Positions 60,423-64,000 of a DNA stretch of 64,000 bases are shown piece after piece. Below the pieces are notes generated by a model that worked only from the letters and a program-made list of their open reading frames with translations, made no database searches and was not told the origin of the DNA. Positions within the stretch are counted from its first letter, which is position 1, and every line of letters begins with the position of its first letter. The DNA comes from an uncultured Tateyamaria sp. (lineage in GTDB: Bacteria > Pseudomonadota > Alphaproteobacteria > Rhodobacterales > Rhodobacteraceae), in assembly GCF_947503045.1 (NCBI RefSeq), contig NZ_CANNCF010000002.1, positions 899,501 through 963,500 of the forward strand, in the 5' to 3' direction. A program made the position numbers and the translations under genes.

Positions 60423-62515
60423 GCCGCAACAACACCGACAAGGGCTGGTTGGGCGTCGACGCCAATTTCTTCGAACGACAATACCGGGTTTGAGATGCCC
60501 TTGGCACGCATCAGAGTTTTTACAAATCGGCGCCGCCGCGTATTTGTGACGACTGCAGCGGCAATGCCTTGTTCGCTGATGTCCTGCAGTTTTTCCGTCA
60601 TGTTTGCGGCCAACCTGTTGAACAGGTCCGGAGGCAATGCCACGTCCAATCCCCGTTCGGCATCCACCTGATAGTTTGCGAATGTGTCCTCCCATTCCGG
60701 TGCAAGCTGCACGAGGGGAAGGCTGCCATCCGCACGCCGCAACTCGGCAACAAGTTGAAAACCAAGACGCTGGCGGACCAGTTCGCATATCGCCTCCGGC
60801 TGAGCATTTCGCCCGCGCGCTTCGGCTGTGGCTTCGAGGATCAGAGGCAGATTTCGGATCGAGACCTGCTCGTCCAGCAGCAGGCGCAATACTGTGTGCA
60901 GGACATCGATCGGAACTTTGTCGGGTATCATTTCATCCAGCAATTTTCGATTGGCTTCTGCCCTTGCCGGGTCTGAAATATTGGTCATTTCTGTGAGCAA
61001 CCGACGCAAAGACTTGAGGGTAAGCAAGCGGCTGAAGTTGTTCTTGACCACTTCCAAAAGATGCGTGGCGAGGATTTCTGTCGGGGTGACAATGGTGACG
61101 CCGGCGAGGACCGCATTCTCTTGGTCTTTTTGCGAAATCCATCGGGCAGGTGCACCATAAACCGGTTCTGTCGTATCCCGCCCGCCAGGCAATTTGCTGG
61201 TGTCGTCAGGCGTCAATGCCAGAATGTCATTTGAGTGCAGCATCCCTCGTGCCTGTTCGACACCCTGGATGCGCAGGACATACACGCCGCTTTTCAGGCC
61301 AGGATCATCGGTCAGTCTGATCTCTGGAAGAATCAGACCAAAGTGCGAAGCGACGTGGGTCCGCATATTGGCAATGCGCGCATCCAGACCGGTGCCAGGA
61401 TCCAGCACCATGTTGACCAGATCCGTTGCGAATTCCACATGGATGTCATCCAATTCCAGGACGTCTCCCAATGATTTTTCGGGCGATGCGACCGGTGTTT
61501 CCTCTTGCTCGATGTCTCCCTCAATCCGCTCTCGCAACTGTTTGCTTATGAAAAACGACGCCGCGGCAAGGCCGATTGCGCCCATCATGAAAGGTGCGAG
61601 GGGCAAGCCGGGTACAAGGCCAAACATGGCCATGAGTACGGCCACGGTGGTCAAAGCGGCCGGGTGTTTGCCGAGTTGACTGAAAACGGCAAGGTCCGTT
61701 GCCCCCTTCGCGCCGCCGCGTGCCAACAGCAACGCGGACGCTATCGAAATCACGACGGCAGGGATTTGCGATACGAGCCCGTCGCCTACGGTCAAAATTG
61801 CGTATGTTTCAAAGGCACTGCCCAATGGCATGCCGTGAACCACCACGCCCATGATCAGGCCAGCCACCAGATTCAGAAGTGTGATCAATAGCCCCGCGAC
61901 TGCGTCTCCTTTGACGAACTTGGACGCGCCATCCAGCGATCCGAAAAAAGTAGTTTCAGCTTGTTCCTGTTCCCGCCGCGCCTTGGCTTCCTGATGTGTG
62001 ATCGCTCCGGCAGACATATCACTGTCGATCGCAAGTTGCTTTCCGGGCATTCCGTCCAAAGCGAAACGCGCGCCAACTTCCGCCATGCGTGTCGCACCCT
62101 TGGTGATCACCATGAAATTCACGATCAATAGGACGCAAAACACGACGAGACCCAGGAAGACGCTGCCGCCCATGACAAATTGCGCAAAACCCTGGATCAC
62201 TTCGCCTGCGGCCTGGGTGCCGGTGTGGCCCTGTCCGATGATCAACTTGGTGGATGAAACGTTCAGCGAAAGGCGCAGCATCAGTGAGGCCAGCAGTATC
62301 GTGGGGAATGCTGAAAAATCGAGTGGTCGTTCAATGAACAGGGTGATAGTAAAAATCAGAATGGCGAGCGCAAAGGAAGCTGCAAGACCAACGTCAAGCA
62401 CCCATGCTGGCATGGGTAAGATCATCATGACAATGACTGCCATGAGCGCTACGGCAAGCATCACGGTCGGATTGAATAACGTGATTGAGGAGAGGTTGAA
62501 GCCAGGTTTATCCAA
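60419..62515 (-). CDS. flhA: Flagellar export apparatus protein FlhA
   Basis: Largest export gate subunit, 698 residues. About eight membrane segments in the first 330 residues (MLAVALMAVIVMMILPMPAWVLDVGLA, PTILLASLMLRLSLNVSSTKLI, FALDGMPGKQLAIDSDMSAG in the FHIPEP loop), followed by the large cytosolic domain that binds chaperone-substrate complexes. No ATG suits the start; a TTG at 62515 (giving a start MDKPGFNLSS) has AGGGAG about nine bases upstream. It overlaps the small gene in front by eight bases. Confidence 0.95.
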   Translation of the reverse strand: MDKPGFNLSSITLFNPTVMLAVALMAVIVMMILPMPAWVLDVGLAASFALAILIFTITLFIERPLDFSAFPTILLASLMLRLSLNVSSTKLIIGQGHTGTQAAGEVIQGFAQFVMGGSVFLGLVVFCVLLIVNFMVITKGATRMAEVGARFALDGMPGKQLAIDSDMSAGAITHQEAKARREQEQAETTFFGSLDGASKFVKGDAVAGLLITLLNLVAGLIMGVVVHGMPLGSAFETYAILTVGDGLVSQIPAVVISIASALLLARGGAKGATDLAVFSQLGKHPAALTTVAVLMAMFGLVPGLPLAPFMMGAIGLAAASFFISKQLRERIEGDIEQEETPVASPEKSLGDVLELDDIHVEFATDLVNMVLDPGTGLDARIANMRTHVASHFGLILPEIRLTDDPGLKSGVYVLRIQGVEQARGMLHSNDILALTPDDTSKLPGGRDTTEPVYGAPARWISQKDQENAVLAGVTIVTPTEILATHLLEVVKNNFSRLLTLKSLRRLLTEMTNISDPARAEANRKLLDEMIPDKVPIDVLHTVLRLLLDEQVSIRNLPLILEATAEARGRNAQPEAICELVRQRLGFQLVAELRRADGSLPLVQLAPEWEDTFANYQVDAERGLDVALPPDLFNRLAANMTEKLQDISEQGIAAAVVTNTRRRRFVKTLMRAKGISNPVLSFEEIGVDAQPALVGVVAA

Positions 62516-62936
62516 GATGTACTCCCTGGTTCGGTGGCACCGAGGATTGCATTGGCTGTGGGGCCATTATTTGAAAAGGCCTGAGTGGATTCAGGATCGA
62601 TTTTGTTTCGATACTTTTCCGGACATTGCAAACGGTCACCCGCATCACAGGCATCATCAAAAAGATGCTTTTTCGAATGCTGAGAAAGGTAGCCACTGAA
62701 AAAGCATCTGGTGCCATGACCGCACGGACAAGAACCGCTAGGTCTATTATTCCGATTTGGGATCGGCCCAAAGCATCCCGGAGGCTGGAAAGAACAGGTC
62801 GGATGATCGCGAGACTTGAGCCGCTTTGCCAAATTGCGTTGGCACACGCATTCCCGTGTTTGACCATACTATCGGCCGTGTTGCCTGCCAGAAGAAATCT
62901 GCCAAGCCTCTGCTGCATCGACTGGGACAAGGTCAC
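62508..62936 (-). CDS. Unknown 142-residue protein coupled to flhA (possible)
   Basis: A GTG start at 62936 has AAGGA four bases upstream, and the stop overlaps the TTG start of flhA by eight bases, both signs of a real, translationally coupled gene. The product (MTLSQSMQQRLGRFLLAGNTAD..., later IIDLAVLVRAVMAPDAFSVATFLSIRKSIFLMMPVMRV) matches no family I recognise; a weakly hydrophobic middle is its only feature. Competing frames cover the same DNA (a plus-strand frame 62626-63057 and a minus-strand frame 62461-62847), so it may instead be an untranslated leader for flhA. Confidence 0.4.
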   Translation of the reverse strand: MTLSQSMQQRLGRFLLAGNTADSMVKHGNACANAIWQSGSSLAIIRPVLSSLRDALGRSQIGIIDLAVLVRAVMAPDAFSVATFLSIRKSIFLMMPVMRVTVCNVRKSIETKSILNPLRPFQIMAPQPMQSSVPPNQGVHLG

Positions 62937-63019
62937 GTGTTCCTTATTCGCGTTCTGCGATGGAACAACGATACGATCGAGACGATTTAGATTTGGTAAC
63001 CAAGATTGCGATCCCGGTT

Positions 63020-64000
63020 TTATTCGCCGACGGGAACACGCAATTCGTCTGCCGTAAGCAAGTCTTCTATCGCGAGCCGAGCATTTTGGCTCTCTGAAAT
63101 GGCCGCTGCTGCACGTTCGAGCATACCGTCCTTTTGCGGCTCATCCTCGATGGTACTCTGAGCGACCGAGACCATGGGACCGAACACCGGAGTGGCGTCT
63201 TCGACCAGAACGGACCAGTCTTCCGACAGCCAGGCAGTCTGTTGCGCGCTTTGCGTGTCTTCCAATGCGGAGTAAATTGAGTGCGCTCCAGAGAAGTCAC
63301 CGGCAAGTGATTCAGCACGTGCACGCAGCAGAGTTGCTGCGTCGGACTCTTGTCCGAAAAGATGCGCCAAAGCTTCGTAAGGGCGGTTCAAAGCCATTGA
63401 TATCTCTGCTTTGAGAAGAGCAACCTTTCCGCTGTTCTTGTATCCCTGACCGGCATTCAGAACGGTTTCGGCCTGCTTGGCAAATCCAAGTTGGGTCAAG
63501 CGGTCAGCAAGCTGTAACCGAGCCTGAGGAGTCAGTGTTTCCGGATCAACCCCAATTTGGACAAAGGTATGCTCCAAAAACTCAACGTCGTCTGCATTGC
63601 GCGCCAACAAATCCAGAACTGAAGATCTCAGAACATCTTCTCCGGACTCGGAATTTCGCGCACGAATGCGAGAAAGTGCATCAAATGCTTTCGTGAACTG
63701 ACCAGATTTTCCTAAGGCCAACACATGCGTCCGCCGCAAGTCCGTTTCGATGGGATCGTCCCGCATTTCCAGCGCATAGGCTTCGACCAGCGTGGCAACA
63801 TTTTCATCAATCTCAGCGTCCTCCGCCAGATGTGAGTCGACGAACTTAATGAGTGCCTCGGCGGATTGTTCCGTGTTTGACGTCACAACTTCGGCAAGTC
63901 GCTCTTGCGCTTGCTCAACGTCTTTCTGCGCTAACTCAAGATCGGCCTTTGCAAGGTTGGCATTCGGGTTTAATGGTTGCCCCGTCCGTTCCAGGCTGCG
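63020..64000 (-). CDS. TPR-like helical protein of the flagellar locus, C-terminal part
   Basis: The frame is open to the window edge, so only the last 326 residues are seen. It starts in the window with a coiled coil (NANLAKADLELAQKDVEQAQERLAEV), then pairs of helices with tetratricopeptide-like spacing (THVLALGKSGQFTKAFDALSRI, RLQLADRLTQLGFAKQAETVL, ALLKAEISMALNRPYEALAHLF, TLLRARAESLAGDFSGAHSIYSAL). Acidic overall. Likely a large scaffold or motor-associated protein of alphaproteobacterial flagellar loci, but the family is not recognised. Same strand as flhA, 83 bp before the small gene. Confidence 0.7.
   Translation of the reverse strand, partial: RSLERTGQPLNPNANLAKADLELAQKDVEQAQERLAEVVTSNTEQSAEALIKFVDSHLAEDAEIDENVATLVEAYALEMRDDPIETDLRRTHVLALGKSGQFTKAFDALSRIRARNSESGEDVLRSSVLDLLARNADDVEFLEHTFVQIGVDPETLTPQARLQLADRLTQLGFAKQAETVLNAGQGYKNSGKVALLKAEISMALNRPYEALAHLFGQESDAATLLRARAESLAGDFSGAHSIYSALEDTQSAQQTAWLSEDWSVLVEDATPVFGPMVSVAQSTIEDEPQKDGMLERAAAAISESQNARLAIEDLLTADELRVPVGE

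Noticed and set aside
62626-63057. Plus-strand frame of 143 residues ahead of flhA
   Set aside because: Runs against the local operon direction, Arg/Cys-rich without domain pattern, overlaps the end of the TPR-like gene, and has no convincing ribosome binding site.
1-64000. tRNA, rRNA, CRISPR array, insertion sequence, prophage or gene transfer agent genes
   Set aside because: None seen: no repeat-spacer pattern, no transposase or phage structural motifs, and intergenic gaps too short or without cloverleaf-like sequence. Not tested with dedicated models.

Overview
The window reads as chromosomal DNA of a marine alphaproteobacterium of the order Rhodobacterales (Roseobacter-type). This is inferred from gene content and order, not from a database search. 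The main clues are a flagellar locus carrying the alphaproteobacterial regulators FlaF and FlbT, a DUF1217 protein, Hint-domain surface proteins, a dense coding layout rich in GC, near-CtrA sites, and GC-rich hairpin repeats of a type familiar from this order. No rRNA, tRNA, CRISPR array, insertion sequence or prophage was seen. Genes at both ends run off the window (mutM at the left, a TPR-like flagellar-locus protein at the right).

1-8 kb: DNA repair and quinone synthesis (mutM; ubiE-ubiB), a possibly frameshifted membrane protein, an acetyl-CoA acetyltransferase, and a threonine catabolic unit: an XRE-cupin regulator followed by kbl-tdh. The regulator start and the kbl promoter region carry the same TCCGT-N4-ACGGA palindrome, a likely operator. 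8-20 kb: a calcineurin-type phosphatase, a Stf0 sulfotransferase, the serine pathway (serC-serA with a candidate serC leader RNA, and serB further on), a class IV aminotransferase, an asparaginase, small exported proteins and rlmN.

20-33 kb: a LOG-family protein, the lysine-branch genes dapD and dapE, and between them, on the opposite strand, two translationally coupled Hint-domain genes, one of which seems to have lost the Hint nucleophile. A perfect TTAA-N7-TTAA CtrA-type box lies in the divergent promoter region. Then come a GNAT acetyltransferase, a DUF2064 protein, rnr, a GST-like protein, a WYL regulator and an MltB-like transglycosylase.

32-46 kb: a polyamine island. One ABC system on the minus strand (ATPase, binding protein, DUF1330 protein, two permeases) and a second, potFGHI-like system on the plus strand flank an M24 protein resembling ectoine hydrolase and a class III aminotransferase of the putrescine type. 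The second system runs directly into a PuuB-like oxidoreductase, so uptake and breakdown are coupled.

46-64 kb: the flagellar locus. It holds flgD and fliK, rod-binding and FlgN-like proteins, flagellin with flaF and flbT, DUF1217, fliI, the run flgB-flgC-fliE-fliQ-flgF-flgG-flgA-flgH-fliL, and on the minus strand flhA-fliR-flhB with a FliJ-like protein. The ring, switch, hook and stator genes (fliF, fliM, flgE, motA and so on) are not in the window and probably lie to the right.

A layout oddity runs through the window: five of twelve convergent gene pairs overlap by exactly four bases, sharing CTAG or TTAG as both stop codons.
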